A stretch of 64,000 bases of DNA, taken from positions 10,614,881 through 10,678,880 of the forward strand of contig NC_089223.1 in NCBI RefSeq assembly GCF_963924675.1. Direction: 5' to 3'. This DNA comes from Phocoena phocoena. Its lineage: Eukaryota > Chordata > Mammalia > Artiodactyla > Phocoenidae. A program made the position numbers and the translations under genes. The stretch's first letter is position 1. The number at the start of each line of letters is the position of its first letter. Below, piece by piece: positions 41,085 to 51,912 of this stretch. Below the pieces are notes generated by a model. The model was not told the origin of the DNA. It searched no databases and saw only the letters and a program-made list of their open reading frames with translations.

Positions 41085-41780
41085 ATGAATGTAGAATCAC
41101 TGTGAAATATTGATGGACTGAATACTAGTCAGTGAGGAAGAGGAAAGTATCAAGGACAATTTCAGATTTTCTGTATGGTCTCCATTCATTTGTTTGTTCA
41201 ACAAATATTACTGAAATTGTTAAACATAGTTGAAAACTAGAATGATGCAAATATAATGAGTTCAGTTAAGAAAAAATATGATTGAGATACCTGTCATATA
41301 GTCATGGAGGTAGATGTATGAATGAAACACTGAAAAGAAGTTTAGATTGAAGTATAAGTTTAATGTTTGTTCACATGATGATAGTAAGTAAAGTAATGGG
41401 ACTAGATGAGATCACTTAGGGATAGTGAAATGTATCTGGACCAGGTCTTGAAATCCAGACATTTAGTTACAATGTGTTCAGCTGTGGAGATTAAGTAATA
41501 GTGACCAGAGATGCAGGAGAAGCAGCAGGAACATGCGTCACAGTTACCAAAAGATGATGGAATTCAAGATGAGAGGGGTTAATCTACTGAATTTTACTTA
41601 ATACTAAAAATAAAAATGGAAACTGGTAAGTATCCATTTAACTTAACAAATTAGAGGTCTTCAGGAGGAGCAAAGGCCCAACTGGAGTGTGTTTATGAAT
41701 AAGCAGGAAGTGAGAAATTGAAGCAACCAAAGTAAACAATTCTTTGGAAGCCTGTTTCACTCTTAGAAATCATGCTGTTT
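41085..41780 (+). repeat. Ancient mammal-wide repeat, fourth copy, right part
   Basis: It continues the 38130-38502 repeat across copy C: AGGAAGAGGAAAGTATCAAG, GAGATCACTTAGGGATAGTG and AACTGGAGTGTGTTTATGAA occur in consensus order. Confidence 0.5.
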
Positions 41781-42815
41781 TAATATTTATTTTTCACTAA
41801 GTCTCTTCTCGACTTGAGACACTTTCAGATTACCATTTTCACGTCTTACTTAATCTTACCTTTTATTTTAATTACTAGTTTAGTCCCTTAAGCAAAAGGA
41901 AGTACGTAAGCGTAGGATTGTATCTTTGATTTCTTTAAATCTCCTGTTGCATTTGTATTGTGTGGGTTCTCCATAAGAGTGAATGGATAAATGAATGAAA
42001 AAATAAACAGTGAAGGCAGAAACAAACAGAGAATGAGAAATATTAACAATGCTGGTATGGAAGATGCATTCATATTTTAGAACTAGTTTTAGATTGTAAC
42101 ATTTCTGAGGCCTCCCCATAGTGACTGTGGGGAAGTGCCTGGGGTATTGACTATTGAAGAGATTTCTTACAGAACTCATTTGCTACCTATGATGCTATCT
42201 GCCAATGTGTCCTGATGTGAAACCACCATTCCTGTGGTCAAGATATGGATTCACCGCAGCCTTATAATTCTAACATCTGGACCTTCCAACATAGCCTCTA
42301 TTGAAATGCAGGACATCACCTCTGTAGCCAGGAAAGAGTTATTCTTTCTACCTCTAGATGACTATAACCTGAGGAATGAAGATAGATCCACCCTAAGCCA
42401 ACATCCGGTTACTATGTCTCCTCTTTTAACCAAAACTTATTGTAACAGAACACAGTTTACAAAGGTCACTGTATACATATGCAATCTCTATTATCACATG
42501 GTTACCCCTTGACCTTCATTTCCCCTATTTCAGCACAAAATACCTTTCCTTGTACTACTCTAAGATTTTTTCTATTTATCCATCTTTTTTATCCCACAAA
42601 CTTAACAGATATATCTCTATCTACATATCCACAGTTCATGAGTGTGGTTGAAATATAGCATAATGGCTGAAACATATAATTAAATATTTGAATATGAATC
42701 CTTTTGACCTTGTTTTTCTTACATCAAATGCATATCTTGTATCTATGCATTAAAATGAAATTTGATGGGCTCTGCATGGAAATATTGAACAATGCTTTGG
42801 GAAATTTGGAATTGG
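41781..42815. other. Unique stretch with no supported gene
   Basis: Contains a 92-residue plus-strand frame (42234-42512) and overlapping minus frames (41880-42179). None shows a domain, signal peptide or splice context that I can support. Confidence 0.5.
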
Positions 42816-42819
42816 TTGT

Positions 42820-42940
42820 TGACCGCCACTAACAATTTTTATAATCTTGGGTGAGTCACTTATCAACCCTAGCCGCTGTTTCTTTATAAAAATCAAGGGA
42901 TTAAACCACATTAACTTTACAGTCTCTACTGCTTCTTGAA
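42820..42940 (+). mobile_element. MIR SINE fragment
   Basis: AATCTTGGGTGAGTCACTTA and CTGTTTCTTTATAAAAATCAA match the central MIR core with the expected spacing. Confidence 0.6.
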
Positions 42941-44425
42941 CTGTTATTATTAAATCAAAATGAAAATATTCATATTTTCAATGGTGAACAGGTTATGATA
43001 TTTGAAATTAATAAAATCACAAAAATGACATTAATAAAATGAAAATAGTTGACAATATTTTTTTAGATCATAGCAATTTGTATGTTTCATCTCACATTAT
43101 AGTTTGTGCTTTGTTGATTTTTTTTCTATTTAAAAATCAATTTTATTTCCTTTTAAGGATGACTAACTTTAAAGCTGGTGTCCCATCTGTTTTCTCTTTG
43201 TTAGCAGACTTCTTGAGGCTACTCTGAGTTCATAAGGAAAATTATTTGCTTTGATAAAGCAGCTTTTCAAAGAGGAAAAAAAATAACAGACTTTGTTTTT
43301 GCACTCGATAGTGTTTCTAAAACCCATAAACTCATCTTAAGTAAGAAAATAAAGTTGGTTACTTGAAAAATTGCTATTATTAAACAAACCTCTTATCTCC
43401 AAGGCTCAATTCTTTACATAGTGAAAGAATGTTATTTTGAAATTCCATGCTTCTTTTAAAAATTGTATCTAACTTGTAGGTAATGATATCCTGACCATAA
43501 CTTTCCATACCAGAATTCATTTCCTGCTGTGTCTCACCCTTTATTTATACTATATGAAAACATTTTAGAAAATCATATGGTATATGAAAATGAATATTAT
43601 TTCATCACAAATCCCAAACCACTCTGCATGCTTTGTATTTCCATATATGCTTGTAATATTATTTTGATGTTGTAAATTCTTTGAAGGACTTTTAAATAGT
43701 AGTATGTCACCAAAGCATCAAGCATAAAAGGCAAATTTTGTTATTTATCATATTACTATCCCATACATGCCCCCTGAATTTTCTTAAGGGATGTTTGATC
43801 TACCTTAAATTTTGCATGTTTCTGAAGGAAAATATAGCCAAAGCTAACACAAAATGGCCAGTAACCTAAAAATCACATTTTAAGTGCATCTTGAATATAT
43901 AATTTTTAATCTGGGTATAACTAAACTATTTAAATTCAAATAATGAAAGAATATCATGAAAAATGAACCAGTGAATCCAGGGAGACATTTCAAGTGATTT
44001 GGCATCCTTGGGCCGATAGTTCTTTCACTCTAACTACCTTGATGCTTATTCTGGTTGCAGCCAGAGAAGGCAGTAGGAGTGAGGTTATGCTATTTGTCTA
44101 CATCCTGTCTCCCTTTTTTCAACATCATTCTTATCTACTTACATAGTATCCACACCTTCTGGATATCTCCATTTCCAATTATTTCAAACCCTTTTCTTCA
44201 GGAATAATCTGATAACCTAATTCATACAAAGGTTTAAATGACTAATAACTTGTTATACTTCAAGTTATCTGGAAACAATTTCTGTGTGAAGTTTGAGTAT
44301 ATTTTATATAATGAATGAAATTCAGAATTAATAAGTGGAGAACATTTAATAAACCTAGAGAAATTGGCACACAGATTTTAGTATCAACGAAACAATTAGG
44401 GAAGCGTACTTATTTAATTTTTTGA
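42941..44425. other. Unique AT-rich stretch with no supported gene
   Basis: No coding or RNA signal seen. Confidence 0.55.
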
Positions 44426-44439
44426 CAGATAAAGAGACA

Positions 44440-44620
44440 TTATAGAATATATGACTTGGAATTCAAAGACCTTATTTTAGTACCTGAGTCCTCTTGAGTA
44501 AGCCAGTTATTACTAAGAGCCTCAGTTTTCCATCTGTAAAATGGGAGTAAGGCATTTGAAACCAGTTTTAATGTACATTTACAAGGATAAATTAGGATAT
44601 TTTATGTAAAAGCAATCTAA
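44440..44620 (+). mobile_element. MIR SINE
   Basis: TGACTTGGAATTCAAAGACC, GTAAGCCAGTTATTACTAAG and CCTCAGTTTTCCATCTGTAA with AAATGGGAGTAAGG are the MIR core in forward orientation. Confidence 0.75.
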
Positions 44621-44929
44621 CATTTAAAGTATATGACAGATGAGATACTATAATTGTATTTGTAGTATCCCCCAAATCATACTATATATTTAATTATGTA
44701 TTGCCTTTATTCAGTGAGTCAGACTTATTCCTAAAAATAACTTGCCTTACTGATATAAAACAACAAATGAGCAATATAAAATTGCTGTATTTTTATTTTA
44801 CTTCTTTCTCACGTTATCTTGTAGTTTAGGTAATAATGTCTTACATTTAGTAGTCTCCCAACAGAACTTATGGGATAAAATTTCTCATAAGATAGAATCA
44901 TTTAAGCAAGGAGTTTAGGACTCACATTA

Positions 44930-45145
44930 TTTAATCAATATGATTATATCACATATACATATGTATGATAAGTACTAGAAAACAAGAGAAACAATAGGCA
45001 AGATTAATTATATATTAATTAATATAACAATCTATATATTAATTATATATAATTATAATTAATGTAAGAATCTATATTATATATGTGTATTGTATTACAT
45101 ACAATACACATATTATATATATATATATATATGTTCATTTATTGT
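44930..45145. repeat. AT-rich low-complexity tract
   Basis: Repeated TATATTAATTA motifs (45008-45062) and an (AT)n run (45114-45132), partly self-complementary. Confidence 0.75.
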
Positions 45146-45264
45146 ATACAAGCAATATTTCCATCATGTAAATCTACAGCAATTGTCTACAGAAGACATT
45201 ACATGAATAAAAATATTTTTGTGATTTTTTTAATACTACTTTCATTCAAGAAGCACTGTACTAT

Positions 45265-45865
45265 ATGAAGACCTAAACAGAGACATTTCTCCAAAGAAGA
45301 CATGCAGATAGCCAATAGGCACATGAAAAGATGCTCATCATCACTAATTGTTAGAGAATTGCAAATCAAAACTACAATGAGGTACCACCTTACATTGGTC
45401 AGAACGGCCATCATTAAAAAGTATACAGATAACAAATGCTGCAGAGGGTGTGGAGAAGAGGGAACCCTCCTACATTGTTGGTGGGAATGTAAATTACTGC
45501 AGCCACTATGGAGAACAGTATGGAGGTTCCTTAAAAAACTAAAAATAGAGTTGCCATATGATCCATCCATCCCACTCCTGGACATATACCCAGACAAAAC
45601 TCTAATTCGAAAAGATACTTGCACCCCTATGTTCATAGCAGCACTATTTACAATAGCCAAGACACGGAAACAACCTAAATGTCCACTGACAGATGAATGG
45701 ATAAAGAAGATGTGGTATATATACACAATGGAATACTACTCAGCCATAAAAAGGAATGAAATAATGCCATTTGCAGAAACATGGATGGACTTAGAGATTT
45801 TCATAATACTCAAAGTAAGTCAGAAAGACAAATATCATATGATATCACTTATGTGTGGAATATAA
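45265..45865 (+). pseudogene. L1 ORF2 C-terminal fragment, still open (copy E)
   Basis: An uninterrupted frame of 187 codons from 45302 to 45865 encodes the L1 ORF2 C-terminal region: [20 protein letters not shown], the cysteine-rich [20 protein letters not shown] segment (C-x-x-C pattern with following H and C) and the [20 protein letters not shown] segment. It is a dead-on-arrival 5'-truncated copy, so its openness only indicates moderate age. Confidence 0.85.
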
Positions 45866-46099
45866 AATACGACACAAATGAACATATCTACAGAACAGAA
45901 ACAGATTCACGGATATAGAGAACAGACTTGTGGTTGCCCAGGGGGAGGGAGATGGGGGTGGGAAGGATTGGGAGTTTGGGATTAGCAGATGCAAACTATT
46001 ACATATAGAATGGATTTAATCAACAAGGTTCTAATGTATAGCACAGGGAACTATATTCAATATCCTGTGATAAACCATAATGGAAAAGAATATGAAAAA

Positions 46100-46141
<42 letters not shown>

Positions 46142-46212
46142 ATCACTTTGCTGTACAGCAAAAATTAACACAACATTGTAAATCGACTATGCTTCAATAA
46201 AGTTTTAAATAA
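45265..46212 (+). mobile_element. 5'-truncated L1 (copy E) with TSD
   Basis: A 948-bp L1 3' end covering the ORF2 C-terminus, a 3' UTR with an (AT)n expansion at 46105-46135 and an AATAAAGTTTTAAATAAA end. It is flanked by a 17-bp imperfect target duplication, AAGAAGCACTGTACTAT (45248-45264) and AAGAAACACCGTACCAT (46213-46229). The insertion site TTC/AAGA fits the L1 endonuclease preference loosely. Confidence 0.92.
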
Positions 46213-46229
46213 AAGAAACACCGTACCAT

Positions 46230-47735
46230 CTAATACATGCTAGATATTGGGCATGTGCCTGTCTAGACAAGAGGTGCATTTTTCATGTTGTTTTAGTTAA
46301 ACCACAGTAATTGTCCATTATTTTGTATTCCTATGCAAACACATAAAAACTATTCCCTACTCCTTTCACTTAGACATATAAAATTAGCTTAAACACTCAC
46401 TTATTTTTATTTAGAAATCACACTTTTTTGGAATATCAGTTGTGCAGAATTATACTTTCTTAGGTTTCTTCTGAATTGAAACAGTGAGTATAAGCAGTGA
46501 TTGTCTGAAATTCTCATTTAAACTTTCTACTGAAAATAATCGTTCACACTGAGTGGGTTACAGCACACACACACGTATTAGTTCTAAAGACAACTCATTA
46601 TTGTTCCTCAGAATTTTGTTCTTTCTAGAGTTCATTTACACTAGTTATAAACAGAACAGTCCTACTGGCTTGTGGGAAAACAGTTGCATGCTTTCGCTTT
46701 TCTCATGAGAGGTAGATACCTTGGCCTTCCTCTCTTGGGAACTCAGCCTTTAGCTGACCTTACTAACATTCACCTTGCTTATCTTGTACATGTCTTCTAA
46801 CCCCGGTTGAATCCTAAATGCCCACCAGGAGGATTTAGTATCCCCTAAAGAATTTAGGAGTGAGGTTGAGCCAGAAGAAGTAATTTAACTCCAGACAACT
46901 TCCTCTTGGTAATTTATGCTATTTGAAAAATATAGGTCTTGTCTGCCAGAACCTTTGAATGTTTCTTTTTGATTATTACTTGAACTTATTACAAGGCTTC
47001 CTGCTTGCAAAGCAGTAACTACTTCTCTGTACAATCTCTCTGTGGTAGAATGTTTCTAGGCCTTTAAAAAAAACTCTTCTTTATCACTGAAAACAGATTG
47101 CACATCTAAGGATACAAACAGATGCAGCAACATGCCAACCCTTCTGTAGAGAAATGTCCTGTATTTATAACTGCTTTAGAAATCCTATTCCTCAGTGATG
47201 ACAGGAAAAGGACAGTTGTTTTTAATAAATATCGTTTGAGTTTATTGACAAAGAGGCACATTTCAGGTCTCCTGGTTTACTTCACACCAATATATTATGT
47301 AGTGAAAAATCAAAAGGGGCATTTGCTTTTTAAGTAGTTCATGACACTCTATTAACATTCCTCCATGTGGAGAAAAAGTTACTTTTTAAGACAAGAAATC
47401 TTTGGATTTTATGTGCTATACTGTATGTGTTTTTTATTGCTGTTTTGGGCAAGATTTATGTTTACAAATGCTTTCAATGTTTATTAGTAAATTGCATTGG
47501 GTTAGTAAATGAGCTAATATTTTAAAAAATAATAATAATTGTAAGGGTCTAGAAGAGTGTCTGGCATATAATAAGGATTTTATGTGTTTGCAAAATAAAA
47601 ATTATAAAAGCTTAATTTCACTCTCCTAGTGGCTGTAAATGATTTTTTTTAAAAGGATAGCAGTTTATGTATATGGGTTTTTTTTTTTAGAGATCCTGCA
47701 TTAGTCACTTTTATTAGTCACTTTTATTTGTTTGA
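46230..47735. other. Unique stretch with no supported gene
   Basis: A 71-residue frame at 47122-47337 has no recognisable domain. No clear repeat. Confidence 0.5.
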
Positions 47736-47741
47736 TTTAGG

Positions 47742-48180
47742 GAAGCATTATGGCTTAGGCCAGTAATTCTCAACTGGGCACAATTTTGCCCTCCCGGAGA
47801 CATTTGGAAATATCTGAAGACATTTTTGTTTGTCACAACTGGGTGCAGGTGCTACTGGCATCTATAAGTAGAGGCAAAGGATGCTCATAAGCATCCTGCA
47901 AGTCACTGGGCAGCCCTCTACAGCAAAAAAATTATATAATCCCAAATGTAAATAGTGCTGAGATTGAGAAACCCTTGGCTTAGAGCTTGAGCTCCAATTC
48001 ACATTATGCTATCCACTAAATCCTGGAATCCTGGTAAGCACTTAAGTGTAAAGGTTTCAGTTTCTTCATCATAAATGGGTATAATAAAATAATTGGGATT
48101 GAAAGTTATTAATACATGAAACATTGCACACATATCTTGGTGCATTGTAAAGTCACTAAATCTTAGCTATTATCATAAAT
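47742..48180 (+). mobile_element. MIR SINE split by MER5A
   Basis: The left tip is 47742-47760 (GGAAGCATTATGGCTTAGG). The right part is 47978-48180, with GCTTGAGCTCCAATTCACAT, TTTCAGTTTCTTCATCATAA and ATGGGTATAATAAAATAATT. The MER5A at 47761-47977 sits between them. Confidence 0.7.
47761..47977 (+). mobile_element. MER5A (hAT-Charlie non-autonomous DNA transposon)
   Basis: It begins CAGTAATTCTCAACTGGGCA and continues with AGACATTTGGAAATATCTGA, a TTTGTCACAACTGGGTGCAG block, TGCTACTGGCATCTATAAG and a GAGATTGAGAAACCCTTG end. It is flanked by an 8-bp target duplication GCTTAGGC (47753-47760) and GCTTAGAG (47978-47985), six of eight identical. Confidence 0.88.
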
Positions 48181-50026
48181 AAAATCTGAGATAAAGTGAC
48201 TTATCTGCTTTCTGGTCATTTTTTCTAAATCTAAAATTATACAATATATGCTCTCTCGAGTTTAGTATATTTAAGAATTCTTTCCCACCCGAGATCTTCT
48301 CACTGTCAGGCATCAGACAGACAACTAGCTCTTGAAAGCACTTATCACCACCTTATGGCATTTTTGTTTTTGTACATTCATTTTGTTGTATTTTGTCCAA
48401 GAGTCAAAGCTTACTTAGAATTTTATAAGGGCAAATAAAGCTTTCTCAAGGATCTAAATCCTACTATTGTCTTTTCCTTAGCTTAATTTTAAATCACTAC
48501 ATACAACTCCATTTTCCAATAGGCTCAGGGTTAAGTCAACTACGGACTTCATTAAAAGTAAGTTAAAAACTAGTGTGATGGAATTTTACCAAAAAAGAAT
48601 GATTTTTATGTCTCCTTTAACAGTAGAATCCATAGACAGTAGCACAGCATTTGTCTGGAACACTATAGAACCCATCCTCTGAAAGCAGGAAAAGAGAAGT
48701 TCCTTTAAGGCGTGTGCTTCAACGGGAAGGGGACTATGTCCAGAATAGTTCCTTTTAATTCTTTTCTAAAATGTGTCACAATGCTAATTTATCATTTATT
48801 TAAGAGAATTTATAAATATCATTAGAGAAAGAATATTAAAGAAATCTTTATGTCAGTCTTCAGGGCTAACTAGATAGAAAGAAAATAATAGTGAAGATCA
48901 AGGTTAGATTGAAGACACAATGGGGAAACTCAATATACACCATTAAAGGTGTTGAAAAAGTATTCCAGTTTGTATTTTATAAGCAAATTTGGGGTAAGAA
49001 AGGATTTATAGGCAAAACTTTAGAAGCGATACAATCTATGTTATACTGGCATTAACTGACAACCAATTTAATGCAATTATTCTGTACACTTATAGTAATT
49101 AAAATGGAAATAATTACATTTAAGACATTTACAGATTTTAATATTTGACTCAGTGAGCAATAATATTGTACATGCCTTTTCAAAGCACTTTTCATATATG
49201 TAATAGTATTTTACATACTATTTTAAGTATTTTAAATAGTATTTTAAGTACATAGAGATGGCTTCTTGATATCACTGTATTAAGTTTCTATTATTCTGCC
49301 TGTAGATTTATGTATTGATGTATTTTAATAATTAAATTAATATATTACTATAGACTTTCTTCTGTGATTTATTCTAGTGCCTCAACTCACGCCTTCTTCA
49401 TTTATTTTCTACACTAATGAATTGACCTATTCAATTAATGTGCAGGTTACAAGGTCAAATGGGTGTCGGTCATTTGTTATGTCTATATTTTAAGTAATAT
49501 GTTGCTACTACTAGAGCACCAAAATTTATTCTTTTTATAAATTAGAGAAGATACTGATAATTCTCTTTGTATTTCTGAATCCAAAATGTTTGCATAAATG
49601 GAAGATAAAAGAGTTGAGTTACAGATATTCTAATGGGAGTATTTTCATAACCCTTGTTTTGGCCAAAGAAGTCTCTCTATATGTCATGTTGACACACGGG
49701 GAAAAGAGAGATTAAGAAGTGCTGCTCTACAATAACTCCCTTTTAATTCATTTTCTACAGTATTGACATACTGTACTGAAAGAGCTTTTTTTCAGTTGCT
49801 TTGATAGCCAATGCTTTAGATATAATGTCATATTGCTTTGGTGGCTATGAAAGGTTTGTTATTTCCTCCAGGTATATTTTATAGTTACATATATGTCTTG
49901 ATTTTTATTAGGGAAGGATAACTAAAGGGGAGTTGAAGTCTCAAAAACATCCCTGAGAAGTTGACATTCCCCACTGCTTTCAACAATGAAAGCAAAATAT
50001 ACATGTCCAGTGCTTGGTAGTTTAAG
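48181..50026. other. Unique AT-rich stretch with no supported gene
   Basis: No coding, RNA or clear repeat signal. A small TATTTTAAGTA motif is repeated near 49209-49252. Confidence 0.55.
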
Positions 50027-50036
50027 ATCCAGGTAG

Positions 50037-50946
50037 GGAGAGGAACCAAGATGGCGGAGTAGAAGGACGTGCTCTCACTCCCTCTTGCGAGAACACCAGA
50101 ATCACAACTAGCTGCTGGACAATCATCGACAGGAAGACACTGGAACTCACCAAAAAAGATACCCCACATCCAAAGACAAAGGAAAAGCCACAATGAGATG
50201 GTAGGAGGAGCACAATCACAGTAAAATCAAATCCCATAACCAGTGGGTGGGTGACTCACAGACTGGAGAACACTTATACCACAGAAGTCCACCCACTGGA
50301 GTGAAGGTTCTGAGCCCCTCAGGCTTCCCAACCTGGGGTCCTGGAAACGGGAGGAGGAATTCCTAGAGAATCACACATTGAAGCCTAGTGGGAATTGATT
50401 GCAGGACTTCGACAGGACTGGGGGAAACAGAGACTCCACTCTTAAGAGGGCACACAGAAAGTAGTGTGTGCACTGGGACCCAGGGGAAGGAGCAGTGACC
50501 CTAGGGGAGACTGAACCACACCTACCTGCTACTGTTGGAGGGTCTTCTGCAGAGGCGGGGGTGGTGGTGGCTGTGGCTCACTATGCGGACAAGGACAATG
50601 GCAGCAGAAGTTCTGGGAAGTACTCCTTGGCATGAGCCCTCCCAGAGTCTGTCATTAGCCCCAGCAAACAGCCCAGGTAGGCTCCAGTGTTGGGTTGCCT
50701 CAGGCCAAACAACCAACAGGGAGGGAACCCAGGCCCACCCATCATCAGACAAGCAGATTAAAGTTTTACTGAGCTCTGCCCACCAGAGCAACAGCCAGCT
50801 CTACCCAGCGCCAGTCCCTCCCATCAGGAAACTTGCACAAGCCTCTTAGATAGCCTCATCCACCAGAGGGCAGACAGCAGAAGCAAGAAGAACTACAATC
50901 CTGCAGACTGTGGAACAAAAACCACATTCACAGAAAGATAGACAAG
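50037..50946 (+). promoter_or_regulatory. L1 copy D 5' UTR
   Basis: Starts GGAGAGGAACCAAGATGGCG directly after the target duplication, so the 5' end is complete. It matches copy C and the 945-6852 element. It is the internal promoter region of L1; activity is unknown. Confidence 0.8.
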
Positions 50947-51870
50947 ATGAAAAGGCAGAGGGCTATGTACCAGATGAAGGAACAAAATAAAACCCCAGAA
51001 AACCAACTAAATGAGGTGGAGATAGGCAACCTTCCAGAAAAAGAACTCAGAATAATGATAGTAGAGATGATCCAGGACCTCGGAAAAAGAATGGAGGCAA
51101 AGATCGAGAAGATGCAAGAAATGTTTAACAAACACATAGAAGAATTAAAGAACAAACAAACAGAGATGAACAATACAATAACTGAAATGGAAACTACACT
51201 AGAAGGAATCCATAGCAGAATAACTGAGGCAGAAGAACCGATAAGTGACTTGGAAGACAGAATGGTGGAATTCACTGCTGCAGAACAGAATAAAAAGAAT
51301 GAAAAGAAATGAAGACAGCCTAAGAGACCTCTGGGACAACATTAAACGCAACAACATTTGCATTATAGGGGTCCCAGAAGGAGAAGATAGAGAGACAAAG
51401 GACCTGAGAAAATATTTGAAGAGATGATAGTCAAAAAGTTCCCTACCATGGGAAAGGAAATAGCCACCCAAGTCCAGGAAGCACAGACAGTCCCATACAG
51501 GATAAACTCAAGGAGAAACATACCAAGACACATAGTAATCAAATTTGCAAAAATTAAAGACAAAGAATAATTATTGAAAGCAGCAAGGGAAAAACAAAAA
51601 ATAATATACAAGGGAACTCCCATAAGGTTAACTGATTTCTCAGAAGAAACTCTACAAACCAGAAGGGAGCGGCAAGATATACTTAAAGTGATGAAAGGGA
51701 AGAACGGAAGAACGTACAACCAAGATTAATGTTCCCGGCAAGCATCTCATTCAGATTTCACAGATAAATCAAAAGCTTTACAGACAAGGAAAAGCTAAGA
51801 GAACTCAGCACCACCAAACCAGCTCTACAACAAATGCTAAAGGAACTTCTCTACGTGGGAAACACAAGAC
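50947..51870 (+). pseudogene. L1 ORF1 relic (copy D)
   Basis: ATG at 50947 opens 121 codons (to 51312) with the coiled-coil region (KRMEAKIEKMQEMFNKHIEE, ITEAEEPISDLEDRM). A frameshift near 51290 moves the RNA-binding domain into another frame at 51245-51427 (NICIIGVPEGEDRETKDLRK). The coiled coil is shorter than in copy C because one KDLEELKNKHLEKLKN-type repeat is missing. Further breaks follow. Not functional. Confidence 0.85.
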
Positions 51871-51912
51871 AAGAAAAGGACCTACAAAAACAAACCCAAA
51901 ACAATTAAGAAA

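Noticed and set aside
42234..42512. 92-codon frame
   Set aside because: No domain, no splice signals and no composition change relative to its surroundings that I can support.
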